Of a stretch of 64,000 nt of DNA, positions 11,885-24,542 are shown in pieces. The notes under the pieces are model-generated. The model ran no database searches. It was not told the origin of the DNA and saw only the letters and a program-made list of their open reading frames with translations. The stretch is from Ctena decussata (lineage: Eukaryota > Mollusca > Bivalvia > Lucinida > Lucinidae): positions 50,879,087 to 50,943,086 of the forward strand of contig OZ022508.1 of the NCBI GenBank assembly GCA_963989385.1, written 5' to 3'. Every line of letters starts with the position of its first letter. Position 1 is the first letter of the stretch. The translations under genes were made by a program, and so were the position numbers.

Positions 11885-12005
11885 AATGAATTTCATTTTT
11901 CTGGCGTGTATCGAAGTATAAACTACATTGGGTCGCGAGCAAAGTAAGTGAACCCCGACTCAAGTAGTTTATACTTTGATAAACACCAGAAAAAGTAAGT
12001 TCACT
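11885..12005. repeat. hairpin-forming inverted repeat
   Basis: TTTCTGGCGTGTATCGAAG with TATAAACTAC on the left is mirrored by GTAGTTTATACTTTGAT and AAACACCAGAAA on the right. The arms are about 35-40 bp. A related GAAGTATAAACTACATT occurs alone at about 12218. It is probably a small fold-back MITE. Confidence 0.55.
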
Positions 12006-13324
12006 GCTTATATTTACATTCTTTTCTATCTATTAATTGACCACAAATTTGCGTCAGGGTCTACAGTTGAAAGAGAAGAAAATTTATACGCAGTTTTTCT
12101 ACAAACAGCGTCAATGATGTCATAACGTCGCCTACGTCCATTCGGATTGGAGAGAACCATGCTTTATTTTGACGTCATTTAACCTCGTGTAACGTCGCGT
12201 GAAGCGTTGTCGTTATAGAAGTATAAACTACATTACGTTTTAATGGTTTGCCTTTCAATAAATACACCGAAAAGGTAAATATTCACTTTTAAACCAGACA
12301 GATTTCGCAGTTTAACCACTTCGTTGATTCTGCGTTGCATTAATTACGTTGAAAAACAGCAATAAAGAGACAATGCCAGTCAAACAAATGTACATAATAG
12401 GCACCTGCTGTTCGCTTAGACAAATCAGCAGTTGTATATAGCGGAAAAGGGCAGGTTAACATAGCTAGGATCCAAGAATCATACTTTCGCCAGTGAAATC
12501 AGCAGTGGCTCTCTCACGGGACTTTGCCTTTCATATAGATGCATATTTTCTAAGGTTCGTACGAGTATTGGCTACTGATACCCTTTACAATAAGTAGCAA
12601 TTCATAACTGACTATATTCTAACTGATTCCCAAGCCGCCAGTTTCTTTATTGCCTAGACGTAGGAATTAAGTAACCTGGACGTTGTCTTAGTTGCTTGTG
12701 TTGAATACCAGACCAATGTGCAGTTTGTAGCAACTGAGACTCAAAAGGCAACATATTAACTTAGCTTACCAAATTTAATGCAACAGACGAAACAAACAAA
12801 AGCGAGGACTGTTTTCCCTTTTTTCTTCATAGCACGCTCGAGTTTGCTGGTACGGTAGGAAGTCACTGACTGAGGCAGGAATAAGGTCACGACGGAAAAC
12901 AATCAGAGAACCTATTTGCGGTAATAAATAAGCAAGATTTTAAGCTAATTAACTTCTCAAATTTCGCATAAATGACAGCAATAAAAAAAGGTCACATGAA
13001 CTACTTATCCTTGAAACTGACACAGCTCCCACTCAAGGCGCAATCTTCAAGTAAACAATAAGCAATTTGATTTCTTTGAGAAGAAAAACAAATAAAAAGA
13101 ATCTGCAGCATTCCGTAATGATCAAGCCAGCTTACTTCTTCGAGAAGTGTTTTAATAATGATACTTAGATGATGCATACCTATACTGATAATGTTTCAAA
13201 GTCGTTAAGTTTGAAAATAAATTCTGAATAGTCAGGTCCTTTGGAAGCAAGGAATTAACAAAAGAAATTAAAGCCGCAAACTCGGTTTAACTCAACCCCC
13301 ACATTTATAAGGGATTACTATATA
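12006..13324. other. no recognisable feature
   Basis: I see no repeat or gene that can be named. A single TGACGTCA word lies at about 12171. Confidence 0.4.
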
Positions 13325-14798
13325 TACTGGACAAAAAAAGTTTAGGATCAAACATTTGTCTGAAATTTTTATATTGAAAAATATCATTTTCAATTTTTTT
13401 TCTTCTGTTGCATACATCTATCAAGGCTGCACAAGACTGCATGACACATATTGGAAACTGATCACGTGACACACAAGTAGAAATGAATAAACAGGCATAC
13501 CCCTAAAATCAAAGTGAAAATCGGCATTGCCACAAAATTGAATGTCCATTATTTTGGCATTATCCATGCACAAGGAATTTCAGTTCTCAGTGTGACCGCT
13601 GAGGCCTGAATAACAGCATGATAGATACTCGGTATGCTTATGGTAAATCCCCAGAGGCCCATTCAGGGATTTCGTTTGCCATATTTCATGAAATGCCTGA
13701 CTGAGCTCTCCATGAGTTTTAGGAAGCCTCTGGTGATTAGAATTGGCGGTGTAACATGTCTCTAAAGCACATTCAGTGCGGATGATAGTTTATGTCGCAA
13801 AGTGATGGTCAACCATTTTTGCACTGTATTTCGCCATAAACTTCAGCGAACGGTCTCATAATTGAAGAAAACATGCCAAACTTACTCGAACATCAATCAG
13901 AGCACCTCTGTCTGGAATGCAGAGGTCCACGCAGCTGCCAATCCAGATGCCGGCCCATACCCAACCTCCTCGAGACATGTCGTATTCAACATGACGATTT
14001 ATTTTATAGTCGACACGACTTGAATCTTGCAGGCGCCATACCTTCTATAAACGTGGATATCTACATATAATCTAGACTCATCTATGAAATGAACATGGGT
14101 CCAATGACCCAGTTGTCAATTTGAGTCACCTGTTGTCCACTGTCGACTCCCATTTCTATGATATCGCGTCAGACCTGGCCTCATTACCAACATGCAATTG
14201 CGCAGTTTAGCTGTGTAAAGTCTGATTCTAACCGATCTTATATTTACAAGCCGATTAAAACATTTTAATTGACAAAACATGTGCATCCTAACTGTATTAT
14301 TGTGATGGACCAGTAGCTTGGGAAAGAGACAATAGTCCGTATGGACAGGTCAAGTCGATCACAAGTTTTAAATCAGATTGAGCATGCTTTACAGATGTTA
14401 CAACACACCAATTCTATTCAATAGAGGCTTCAGGATAATCCTAGAGAGCTTATTCGGCCTTTCATGAAAAATGGCAAACGAGTCCCAAAATGAGCCTCTA
14501 GCGCTTTACCAAAAGTATACCGAGTTGCAGTCATGTAGTTATTGATGAAACCTGGAAATGGTTTGCAATGGACAAAGAGAATAAGCACGGACATTCGTTT
14601 TTGTGGTGATGCCAATTTTCACTTCAACTGTTTATTTCTTTCTACTGGTGTGTCACGTGATCCGATTCAAATATTTTTCATACAGTCCTATGCCGCTTTA
14701 ACAGATGTATTGCATAAAAGAAAACAAGTTTTGGATAATTTATTTTTCATGATTTAAGCTTCAGTCAAATGTTTGATCCCTAACTTTTTTGTCATGTA
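13325..14798 (-). mobile_element. Tc1-like transposon rearranged into a fold-back
   Basis: The ends read TACTGGACAAAAAAAG on the left and the complement of TACATGACAAAAAAG on the right. Both are followed by GGATCAAACATTTG, and TA stands at both borders. The length of about 1.47 kb suits Tc1. The inverted arms are unusually long: about 430 bp from each end (13327-13760 and 14390-14797) are reverse complements of each other. Both arms contain the same C-terminal transposase sequence. A canonical Tc1 has short or moderate terminal repeats and a single coding region, so the right arm appears to be a second, inverted 3' end that replaced the normal 5' end. Confidence 0.75.
13480..14395 (-). pseudogene. 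degenerate Tc1-like transposase fragment
   Basis: The minus strand around 14100-14260 translates in pieces as VRIRLYTAKLRNC, RPGLTRYHR and then HVHFIDESRLYV. The last matches the Tc1 catalytic FTDESRF block, where the first catalytic aspartate lies. Towards 13700-13760 a weak DLNPIEH-like zone is followed by a C-terminal stretch resembling the region before the end of Tc1 transposases (KTHGELSQAFHEIW, GHTEN). Several frame changes and stops lie between these pieces. The N-terminal helix-turn-helix part is missing or unreadable. The enzyme would cut and rejoin transposon ends at TA; this copy cannot be functional. Confidence 0.65.
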
Positions 14799-15274
14799 TA
14801 TAAAAATGCCATAGTGTAAAAAATCGAGAATATCGGTATATGTGATCCGGTTTTTGATGATCTGCATTGGTTTGGTGCATGTGCAAATTGCATTTAAAAT
14901 ATCACACACTTTATATTAAAATGTAGCTTCCATCTTGCGGACAAGCGTTTAGCAATATAAGCAAAAGTCAGTTGAGACTGTAGTAAACTGCCTAATCATG
15001 CTTGCATGTCTGATGTCTAATAACTATTGACACAAAGAAAAGATGCTTTGAAAAATGTTGCTCAAGGACATGCAGGCTCCATTTCCATTGTAAGTCAATT
15101 TCAGCGAAATGCCTGACCTTTCTAAATTCAACTGTCCTCGAAAACTGAGGATATCTCTTTCATCTTAAAGGAAAATAACAAAAATAAGGGAAAAATAAAT
15201 ATTTCAAGTATCACGACCTAGATACGAAGTACTCCTTTTTGATATTCGCTATTGTTGTCATACTTCATAGAAGT
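14799..15274. other. left flank of the satellite, no feature
   Basis: No motif or repeat was recognised. The satellite begins abruptly at about 15275. Confidence 0.4.
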
Positions 15275-18200
15275 ATTCCAATTTGGTGTCGGAGATCTGA
15301 CTCTTGTCAGTTCCTGAACATTGCCCTTTCATGCTACTTTGTTCCAGGTCTAATGTATTTCCCATATGGTGTCGGAGATCTGACTCTTGTCTAATCCTGA
15401 TCATTGCCCTTTCACGCTACTTTGTTCCAGGTCTAATGTATTTCTCATTTGGTGCCGGAGATCTGACTCTTGTCAGCTCCTGATCATTGCCCTTTCATGC
15501 TACTTTGTTCCAGTTCTAATGTATTTCACATTTGGTGTCAGAGATCTGACTCTATTCAGTTCCTGATCATTGCCCTTTCATGCTACTTTGTTCCAGGTCT
15601 AATGTATTTGTCACTTGGTGTAGGAGATCTGAGTCTTGTCAGTTCCTGAACATTGCCAATTCATGCTACTTTGTTCCAGGTCTACTGTATTTCCCAAGTG
15701 GTGTCGGAGATCTGACTCTTGTCTGTTCCTTATCATTGCGCTTTCATGGTACTTTGTTTCAGGTCTAATGTTTTTCCAATTTGGTGTCAGAGATCTGACT
15801 CTTGTCAGTTCCTGATTATTGCCCTTTCATGCTACTTTGTTCCAGGTCTAATATATTTCCCATTTGGTGTCGGAGATCTGATTCTTGTCAGTTCCTGATC
15901 TTAGCCCTTTCATGCTACTTTGTTCCAGTTCTTATGTATTTCCCATTTGGTGTAGGAGATCTGACTCTATTCAGTTCCTGATCATTGCCCTTTCAAGCTA
16001 CTTTGTTCCAGGTCTGATGTATTTCCCATTCAGTGTCGGAGATCTGAGTCCTGTCAGTTCCTGATCATTGCCCTTTAATGCTACTTTCTTCCAGGTCTAT
16101 TGTATTTCCCATTTGGTGTCGGAGATCTGACTCTTGTCAGTTCCTGATCATTGCCCTTTCATGCTACTTTGTTCCAGGTCTAATGTATTTGTCACTTGGT
16201 GTCGGAGATCTGATTCTTGTCAGTTCCTTATCATTGCGCTTTCATGCTACTTAATTCCAGTTCTTATGTATTTTGTATTTGATGTCGGAGATCTGACTCT
16301 TGTCTGTTCCTGATCATCACTTTGTTCCAGGTCTAATGTTATTCCCATTTTGTGTCGGAGATTGGACCCTTGTCATTTCCTAATCATCGTGCTTTCACGC
16401 TACTTTGTTCCATTTCTTATGTATTTCCTATTTGGTGTCGGAGATCTGTCTCTTTACAGTTCCTGATCATTGCGCTTTCACGCTACTACCTTGTTCCAGG
16501 CCTAATGTACTTCTCATTTGGTGTCGGAGATCTGACTCTTGTCAGTTCCTGATCATAGCCCTTTCATGCTACTTTGTTCCAGTTCTAATGTATTTCACAT
16601 TTGGTGTCTGAGATCTGACTCTATTCAGTTGCTGATCATTGCCCTTTCATGCTACTTTGTTCCAGGTCTAATGTATTTCCCATTTGGTGTCGTAGATCTG
16701 AATCTTGTCAGTTCCTGATCTTAGCCCTTTCATGCTTCTTTGGTCCAGGTCTAATGTATATCCCATATGGTGTAGGAGATCTGACTCTATTCAGTTCCTG
16801 ATCATTGCCCTTTCAAGCTACCTTGGTCCAGGTCTAATGTATTTCCCATTCAGTGTCGGAGATCTGAGTCTTGTCAGTTCCTGATCATTGCTCTTTCATG
16901 CTACTTTGTTCCAGGTCTAATGTATTTGTCACTTGGTGTCGGAGATTTGACTCTTGTCAGTTCCTTATCATTGCCCTTTCATGCTACTTTGTTCCAGGTC
17001 TAATCTATTTCCCATTTGGTATCGCAGATCTGACTGTTGAGAGTTCCTGATCATTGCCCTTTCATGCTACTTTGTTCCAGGTCTAATGTATTTCCCATTT
17101 TGTGTAGGAGATCTGACTCTATTCAGTTCCTGATCTTAGCCCTTTCATGCTACTTTATTCCAGTTCTTATGTATTTTGTATTTGGTGTCGGAGATCTGAC
17201 TCTGGTCAGTTCCTGATCATTGCCCTTTCATGCTACTTTGTTCCAGGTCTAATGTTTTTCCCATTTGGTGTCGGAGATCGGACCCTTGTTATTTCCTTAT
17301 CATTGCGCTTTCACGCTTCTTTGTTCCAGGTCTATTGTATTTCCCATTTGGTGTCGGAGGTCTGACTCTTGTCAGTACGTAATCATTGCACTTTCACGTT
17401 ACTTTGTTCCAGGCCTAATGTATTTCTCATTAGGTGTCGGAGATCTGACTCTTGTCAGTTCCTGATCATAGCCCTTTCATGCTACTTTGTTCCAGTTCTA
17501 ATGTATTTCACATTTGATGTCGGAGATCTGTCTCTTGTCATTTCCAGATCATTACCCTTTCACGCTACTTTGTTCTAGGTCTAATGTATTTCCCATCTGG
17601 TGTCGGAGATCTGATTCTTGTCAGTTCCTGATGATAGCCCTTTCATGCTACTTTGCTCCAGGTCTAATGTGTTTCCCATTTAGTGTCGGAGATCTGACTC
17701 TTTACAGTTCCAGATCATTGCCCTTTCACGCAACTTTCTCAGGTCTAATGTATTTCCCATTTGGTGTCGGAGCTCTGACTCTTGTCCAATCCTGACCATA
17801 GCCCTTTCACGCTACTTTGTTCCAGGTCTTATGTATTTCTAACTTGGTGTCGGAGATCTGACTCTTGTCAGTTCCTGATTATTGCCCTTTCATGCTACTT
17901 TGTTCCAGGTCTAATCTATTTCCCATTTGGTATCGCAGATCTGACTGTTGAGAGTTCCTGATCATTGCCCTTTCATGCTACTTAGTTTCAGGTCTAATGT
18001 ATTTCCCATTTGGTGTAGGAGATCTGACTCTATTCAGTTCCTGATCTTAGCCCTTTCATGCTACTTTGTTCCAGGTCTAATGTATTTCCCATTCAGTGTC
18101 GGAGATCTGAGTCTTGTCAGTTTTTGAACATTGCCCTTTCATGCTACTTTGTTCCAGGTCTAATGTATTTCCCATTTGGTGTCGCAGATCTGACTCTTGT

Positions 18201-21200
18201 CAGTTCCTGATCATTGCCCTTTCATGCTACTTTGTTCCAGGTCTAATGTATTTCTCATTTGGTGTCGGAGATCTGACTCTTGTCAGTTCCTGATCATTGC
18301 CCTTTCGTGCTACTTTGTTCCAGGTCTAATGTATTTCTCATTTGGTGTCGGAGATCTGACTCTTGTCAGTTCCTGATCATTGCCCTTTCATGCTACTTTG
18401 TTCCAGGTCTAATGTATTTGTCACTTGGTGTAGGAGATCTGAGTCTTGTCAGTTCCTGAACATTGCCAATTCATGCTACTTTGTTCCAGGTCTAATGTTT
18501 TTCCCATTTGGTGTCGGAGATCGGACTCTTGTCATTTTCTTATCATTGCGCTTTCACGCTACTTTGTTCCAGTTCTAATGTATTTCCTATTTGGTGTCGG
18601 AGATCTGACTCTTGTCTTTCACGCTTCTTTTTTCCAGGTCTATTGTATTTCCCATTTGGTGTCGGAGATCTGACTCTTGTCAGTTCCTAATGATTGCGCT
18701 TTCACGCTACTTTGTTCCAGGCCGTATGTTTTTCTCGTTTGCTGTCGGAGATCTGACTCTTGTCAGTTCCTGATCATAGCCCTTTCATGCTACTTTGTTC
18801 CAGTTCTAATGTATTTCACATTTGATGTCGGAGATCTGTCTCTTGTCATTTCCAGATCATTACCCTGTCACGCTAGTTTGTTCCAGGTCTAATGTATTTC
18901 CCATTTGGTGTCGGAGATCTGACTCTTGTCTGTTCCTGATCATAGCCCTTTCATGCTACTTTGCTCCAGGTCTAATGTATTTCCCATTTAGTGTCGGAGA
19001 TCTGACTCTTTACAGTTCCTGATCATTGCCCTTTCACGCAATTTTTCAGTTCTAATGTATTTCCCATTTGGTGTCGGAGCTCTGACTCTTGTCAAATCCT
19101 GATCATAACCCTTTCACGCAACTTTGTTCCAGGTCTTATGTATTTCTTACTTGGTGTCGGAGATATGACTCTTGTCAGTTCCTGAACATTGCCCTTTCAT
19201 GCTACTTTGTTCCAGGTCTATTGTATTTCCCATTTGGTGTCGGAGATCTGACTCTTGTTAGTTCCTGATCATAGCCCTTTCATGCTACTTTGTTCCAGGT
19301 CTATTGTATTTCCCATTTGGTGTCGGAGATCCGACTCTTGTCAATTCCTTATCATTGCCCTTTCATGCTACTTTGTTCCAGGTCTATTGTATTCCCCATT
19401 TGGATTCGGAGATCTGACTCTTGTCAGTTCCTGATCATTGCCCTTTCATGCGACTTCGTACCAGATCTAATGTATTTTTTACTTAGTGTCTGAGATCTGA
19501 CTCTTGTCAGTTCCTTATCATTGCGCTTTCATGCTACTTTATTCCAGTTCTTATGTATTTTGTATTTGGTGTCGGAGATCTGATTGGTCAGTTCCTGATC
19601 ATTGCCTTTTCATGCTACTTTGTTCCAGGTCTAATGTTTTTCCCATTTGGTGTCGGAGATCTGACTCTTGTCATCTCCTAATCATTGCGCTTCCATGCTT
19701 CTTTATTCCAGGTCTATTGTATTTGCCGTTTGGTGTCGGAGATCTGACTCTTGTCAGTACGTAATCATTGCACTTTCACATTACTTTGTTCCAGGCCTAA
19801 TGTATTTCTCATTAGGTGTCGGAGATTAGACTCTTGTCAGTTCCTGATCATAGCCCTTTCATGCTACTTTGTTCCAGTTCTAATGTATTTCACATTTGAT
19901 GTCGGAGATCTGTCTCTTGTAATTTCCAGATCACTACCCTTTCACGCTACTTTGTTCCAGGTCTAATGTATTTCCCATTTGGTGTCGGAGATCTGATTCT
20001 TGTCAGTTCCTGATGATAGCCCTTTCATGCTACTTTGCTCCAGGTCTAATGTGTTTCCCATTTAGTGGCGGAGAATGACTCTTTACAGTTCCTGATCGTT
20101 GCCCTTTCACGCAACTTTCTCAGGTCTAATGTATTTCCCATTTGGTGTCGGAGCTCTGACTCTTGTCAAATCCTGACCATAGCCCTTTCACGCTACTTTG
20201 TTCCAGGTCTTATGTATTTATAACTTGGTGTCGGAGATCTGACTCTTGTCAGTTCCTGATCATTGCCCTTTCATGCTACTTTGTCCCAGGTCTAATCTAT
20301 TTCCCATTTGGTATCGCAGATCTGACTGTTGAGAGTTCCTGATCATTGCCCTTTCATGCTACTTAGTTTCAGGTCTAATGTATTTCCCATTTGGTGTAGG
20401 AGATCTGACTCTATTTAGTTCCTGATCTTAGCCTTTTCATGCTACTTTGTTCCAGGTCTAATGTATTTCCCATTCATTGTCGGAGATCTGAATCTTGTCA
20501 GTTCCTGAACATTGCCCTTTCATGCTACTTTGTTCCAGGTCTATTGTATTTCCCATTTGGTGTCGGAGATCTGACTCTTGTCAGTTCCTGATCATTGCCC
20601 TTTCATGCTACTTTGTTCCAGGTCTAATGTATTTCTCATTTGGTGTCGGAGATCTGACTCTTGTCAGTTCCTGATCATTGCCCTTTCATGCTACTTTGTT
20701 CCAGGTCTAATGTATTTGTCACTTGGTGTAGGAGATCTGAGTCTTGTCAATTCCTGAACATTGCCAATGCATGCTACTTTGTTCCAGGTCTACTGTATTT
20801 CCCAAGTGGTGTCGGAGATCTGAATCTTGTCTGTTCCTTATCATTGCGCTTTCATGGTACTTTGTTTCAGGTCTAATGTTTTTCCCATTTGGTGTCGGAG
20901 ATCGGACTCTTGTCATTTTCTAATCATTGCGCTTTCACGCTACTTTGTTCCAGTTCTAATGTATTTCCTATTTGGTGTCGGAGATCTGACTCTTGTCAGT
21001 TCCTAATGATCGCGCTTTCACGCTACTTTGTTCCAGGCCTAATGTATTTCTCGTTTGGTGTCGGAGATCTGACTCTTGCCAGTTCCTGATCATAGCCCTT
21101 TCATGCTACTTTGTTCCAGTTCTAATGTATTTCACATTTGATGTCAGAGATCTGTCTCTTGTCATTTCCAGATCATTACCCTGTCACGCTAGTTTGTTCC

Positions 21201-23592
21201 GGGTCTAATGTATTTCCCATTTGGTGTCGGAGATCTGACTCTTGTCCGTTCCTGATCATAGCCCTTTCATGCTACTTTGCTCCAGGTCTAATGTATTTCC
21301 CATTTAGTGTCGGAGATCTGACTCTTTACAGTTCCTGATCATTGCCCTTTCACGCAATTTTCAGTTCTAATGTATTTCCCATTTGGTGTCGGAGCTTTGT
21401 CAAATCCTGATCATAACCCTTTCACGCAACTTTGTTCCAGGTCTTATGTATTTCTTACTTAGTGTCGGAGATATGACTCTTGTCAGTTCCTGATCATTGC
21501 CCTTTCATGCTACTTTGTTCCAGGTCTAATGTATTTCCCATTTGGTGTCGGAGATCTGACTCTTGATAGTTCCTGATCATTGCCCTTTCATGCTACTTTG
21601 TTCCAGGTCTATTGTATTTCCCATTTGGTGTCGGAGATCTGACTCTTGTCAATTCCTTATCATTCCCCTTTCATGCTACTTTGCTCCAGGTCTATTGTAT
21701 TCCCCATTTGGTGTCGGAGATCTGACTCTTGTCAGTTCTTGATCACTGCCGTTTCATGCTACTGCGTACCAGATCTAATGTATTTGTTACTTGGTGTCTG
21801 AGATCTGACTCTTGTCAGTTCCTTATTATTGCGCTTTCATGCTACTTTATTCCAGTTCTTATGTATTTTGTATTTGGTGTCGGAGATCTGACTGGTCAGT
21901 TCCTGATCATTGCCTTTTAATGCTACTTTGTTCCAGGTCTAATGTTTTTCCCATTTGGTGTCGGAGATCGGACCCTTGTCATCTCTAAATCATTGCGCTT
22001 TCACGCTACTTTGTTCTAGTTCTAATGTATTTCCTATTTGGTGTCGGAGATCTGACTCTTGTTAGTTCCTGATCATTGCCCTTTCATGCTACTTTGTTCC
22101 AGGTCTAATGTATTTTCCATTTGGTATCGGAGATCTGATTCTTGTCAAATCCTGATCATAGCCCTTTTTCGCTACTTTTTTCCAGGTCTAATGTATTTCC
22201 CATTTGGTGTCGGAGATCTGACTCTTGTCAAATCCTGGTCATAGCCCTTTCACGCTACTTTGTTCCAGGTCTTATGTATTTCTCATTTGGTGTCGGAGAT
22301 CTGACTCTTGTCAGTTTCTGATCTTAGCCCTTTCAAGCTACTTTGTTCCAGGTCTAATGTATTACCCATTTGGTGTCGGAGATCTGACTCTTGTCAGTTC
22401 TTGATCATTGCCCTTTCATGCTACTTTGTTCCAGGTCTAATGTATTTCCCATTTGGTGTCGGAGATCTGACTCTTGTTAGTTCCTGATCTTAGCCCTTTT
22501 ATGCTACTTTGTTCCAGGTCTAATGTATTTCTCATTTGGTGTCGGAGATCTGACTCTTGTCAGTTCCTGATCATTGCCGTTTCATGCTACTTTGTTCCAG
22601 GTCTAACGTATTTCACATTTGGTGTAGGAGATCTGACTCTTGTCAGTTCCTGATCATTGCCCTTTCTAGCTACTTTGTTCCAGGTCTAATGTATTTCCCA
22701 TTCTGTGTCGGAGATCTGAGTCTTGTCAGTTCCTGAGCATTGCCAATTCATGATACTTTGTTCCAGGTCTATTGTATTTCCCATTTGGTGTCGGAGATCT
22801 GACTCTTGTCAGTTCCTGATTATTGCCCTTTCACGCTAGTTTGTTCCAGGTCTAATGTATTTCTCATTTGGTGTAGGAGATCTGACTCTTGTCAGTTCCT
22901 GATCATTGCCCTTTCATTCTACTTTGTTCCAGGTCTAATGTATTTGTCACTTGGTGTAGGAGATCTGAGTCTTGTCAGTTCCTGAACATTGCCAACTCAT
23001 GCTACTTTGTTCCAGGTCTATTGTATTTCCCATTTGGTGTCGGAGATCTGACCCTTGTCAGTTCCTTATCATTGCCGTTTCATGCTACTTTGTTCCAGGT
23101 CTAATGTTTTTCCCATTTGGTGTCGGAGATCGGACTCTTGTCATTTTCTAATCATTGCGCTTTCACGCTACTTTGTTCCAGTTCTAATGTATTTCCTATT
23201 TGGTGTCGGAGATCTGACTCTTGTCTTTCACGCTTCTTTGTTCCAGGTCTATTGTATTTCCCATTTGGTGTCGGAGATCTGACTCTTGTCAGTTCCTAAT
23301 TATTGCGCTTTCACGCTACTTTGTTCCAGGCCTAATGTATTTATCATTTGGTGTCGGAGATCTGACTCTTGTCTGTTCCTGATCATAGCCCTTTCATGCT
23401 ACTTTGTTCCAGTTCTAATGTATTTCCCATTTGGTGTCGGAGATCTGACTCTTGTCAGTTCCAGATCATTGCCCTTTCATGCTACTTTGTTCCAGGTCTA
23501 ATGTATTTCCCATTTGGTGTCGGAGATCTAACTCTTGTTAGTTGCTGATCATTGCCCTTTACATGCTGCTTTGTTCCAGGTCTAATGTATTC
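15275..23592. repeat. 83-bp satellite array, about 100 copies
   Basis: The TTCCAGGTCTAATGTATTTC landmark recurs every 83 bp (for example TTCCAG ends at 18240 and 18323). The consensus continues with CCATTTGGTGTCGGAGATC, TGACTCTTGTCAGTTCCTG, ATCATTGCCCTTTCATGC and TACTTTG. Nearly every unit has a BglII word, AGATCT. Units differ by scattered substitutions and a few short deletions (shortened units near 18611 and 23221). Variant units recur in the same order at intervals of about 2.2-2.8 kb, so there is a higher-order level. All of the many short plus-strand open frames here are by-products: 83 is not a multiple of three, the same words appear in all three frames, and stops come every one to three units. 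Confidence 0.97.
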
Positions 23593-23713
23593 AGAAATGA
23601 GTAAATATTCCAGAAAACGAGAGAGCCTGAAGTTAAATGTCTTGAATTATCATTGGAGACCAGTAAAAATAAGAAAAGGTTCTGAACTATGGAAAACTAG
23701 TAGGACATTGATT
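23593..23713. other. right flank of the satellite, no feature
   Basis: The array stops within a GTCTAATGTATTC word. Ordinary AT-rich sequence follows. Confidence 0.5.
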
Positions 23714-23825
23714 TGATGGATGTACGCGATTTTACGTCCTTTTCAAGAGTCTTTCATTCATATCAGGATGGTGGGAGGTTGATGTGGCTGATGAAAAGGT
23801 TGTGTGCACTGGAAAATGAGACACG
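23714..23825 (-). mobile_element. SINE family 1, headless fragment
   Basis: GATGTACGCGATTTTACGTCC, TTCATTCATATCAGGATGG and GTTGTGTGCACTGG correspond to the body of the SINE at 4780-4975 in the same orientation. The tRNA-like head is absent. Confidence 0.6.
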
Positions 23826-23829
23826 ATTT

Positions 23830-23912
23830 GTAACGGACGGATGGACGGACAGTCGGACGGACGGTGCAATTTTAATATTCCACCTGAAGTTCCTTCGGGG
23901 GCATAAAAATTA
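23830..23912 (-). mobile_element. fragment of an ACGG-microsatellite element
   Basis: AACGGACGGATGGACGGAC and CGGACGGACGG form an ACGG-type microsatellite. A CCTTCGGGGGCATAAA terminus follows. Read on the minus strand this is the head-plus-GTCC order seen in the elements at 1706 and 24543, here without the core repeats. Confidence 0.5.
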
Positions 23913-24542
23913 CATTGTCGTGTATAGGTTTGAATCACGTAGCTGTTTTTTTTTTCTTTTTGAATAAGTCTTAATCTTACCCCCAGCATCTGTATTTCCG
24001 GGATGTATAAATTTTGTCTTTTCGTCCGACTGACCATTTATTAGTTTATTTTTCATCCTTCTGTTTGTCTGTTCGTCAATTTTTACTTCAAAGTTTTGCG
24101 TGAAACATTTTTGGTTTCTCATGTCTCTTTATGCACGTCAGCTGCTTTTCATATTTCGTTCAAGGGATATCTAAACCCCAGGGTTGAGCCACTGGGTGGG
24201 ACCAGTGATCAATAATTAGGACGTAGGCATCCCTTGGTACTGTTTTGCTTAAGGTGTCAGTATACTAGAATGGCGCCTTTTGATATTACATTAAGAGCAA
24301 AATTTGTTTCCGAAAATTGAAATCATTATCAGTTGACATCATCTTCACGGCTGCCTAAGGTCAAGTTTACAGACAATGAATCTTATATTGCATTTGCATC
24401 AAAGTTTTGTGTAAAGTTTGTTTTGATTTGGCAGAGGCGGTGGCCGGGGTATACGTAACCCCCTGCTCACTTATTCATTGGTCCACCGTCAGTCTTTTGA
24501 ATGTTTCTATTGCTCTTGAAAGAACTTGTTTATGGTTTTTAT
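23913..24542. other. no recognisable feature
   Basis: Nothing beyond short spurious frames was seen in this stretch. Confidence 0.4.

Noticed and set aside
15580..23501. Dozens of open frames of 60-93 codons with repeated CRRSDSCQFL-like peptides, superficially like a cysteine-rich repeat protein family
   Set aside because: They are translations of the 83-bp satellite in all three plus-strand frames. The unit is not a multiple of three, stops recur every one to three units, and no frame is favoured.
15275..23592. CRISPR array, because of the regular repeats
   Set aside because: There are no unique spacers: whole 83-bp units are tandem with no alternation of repeat and spacer, and the window is animal-like.
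23733..24122. Several overlapping frames on both strands after the satellite
   Set aside because: They cover a SINE fragment and an ACGG microsatellite; no independent evidence.
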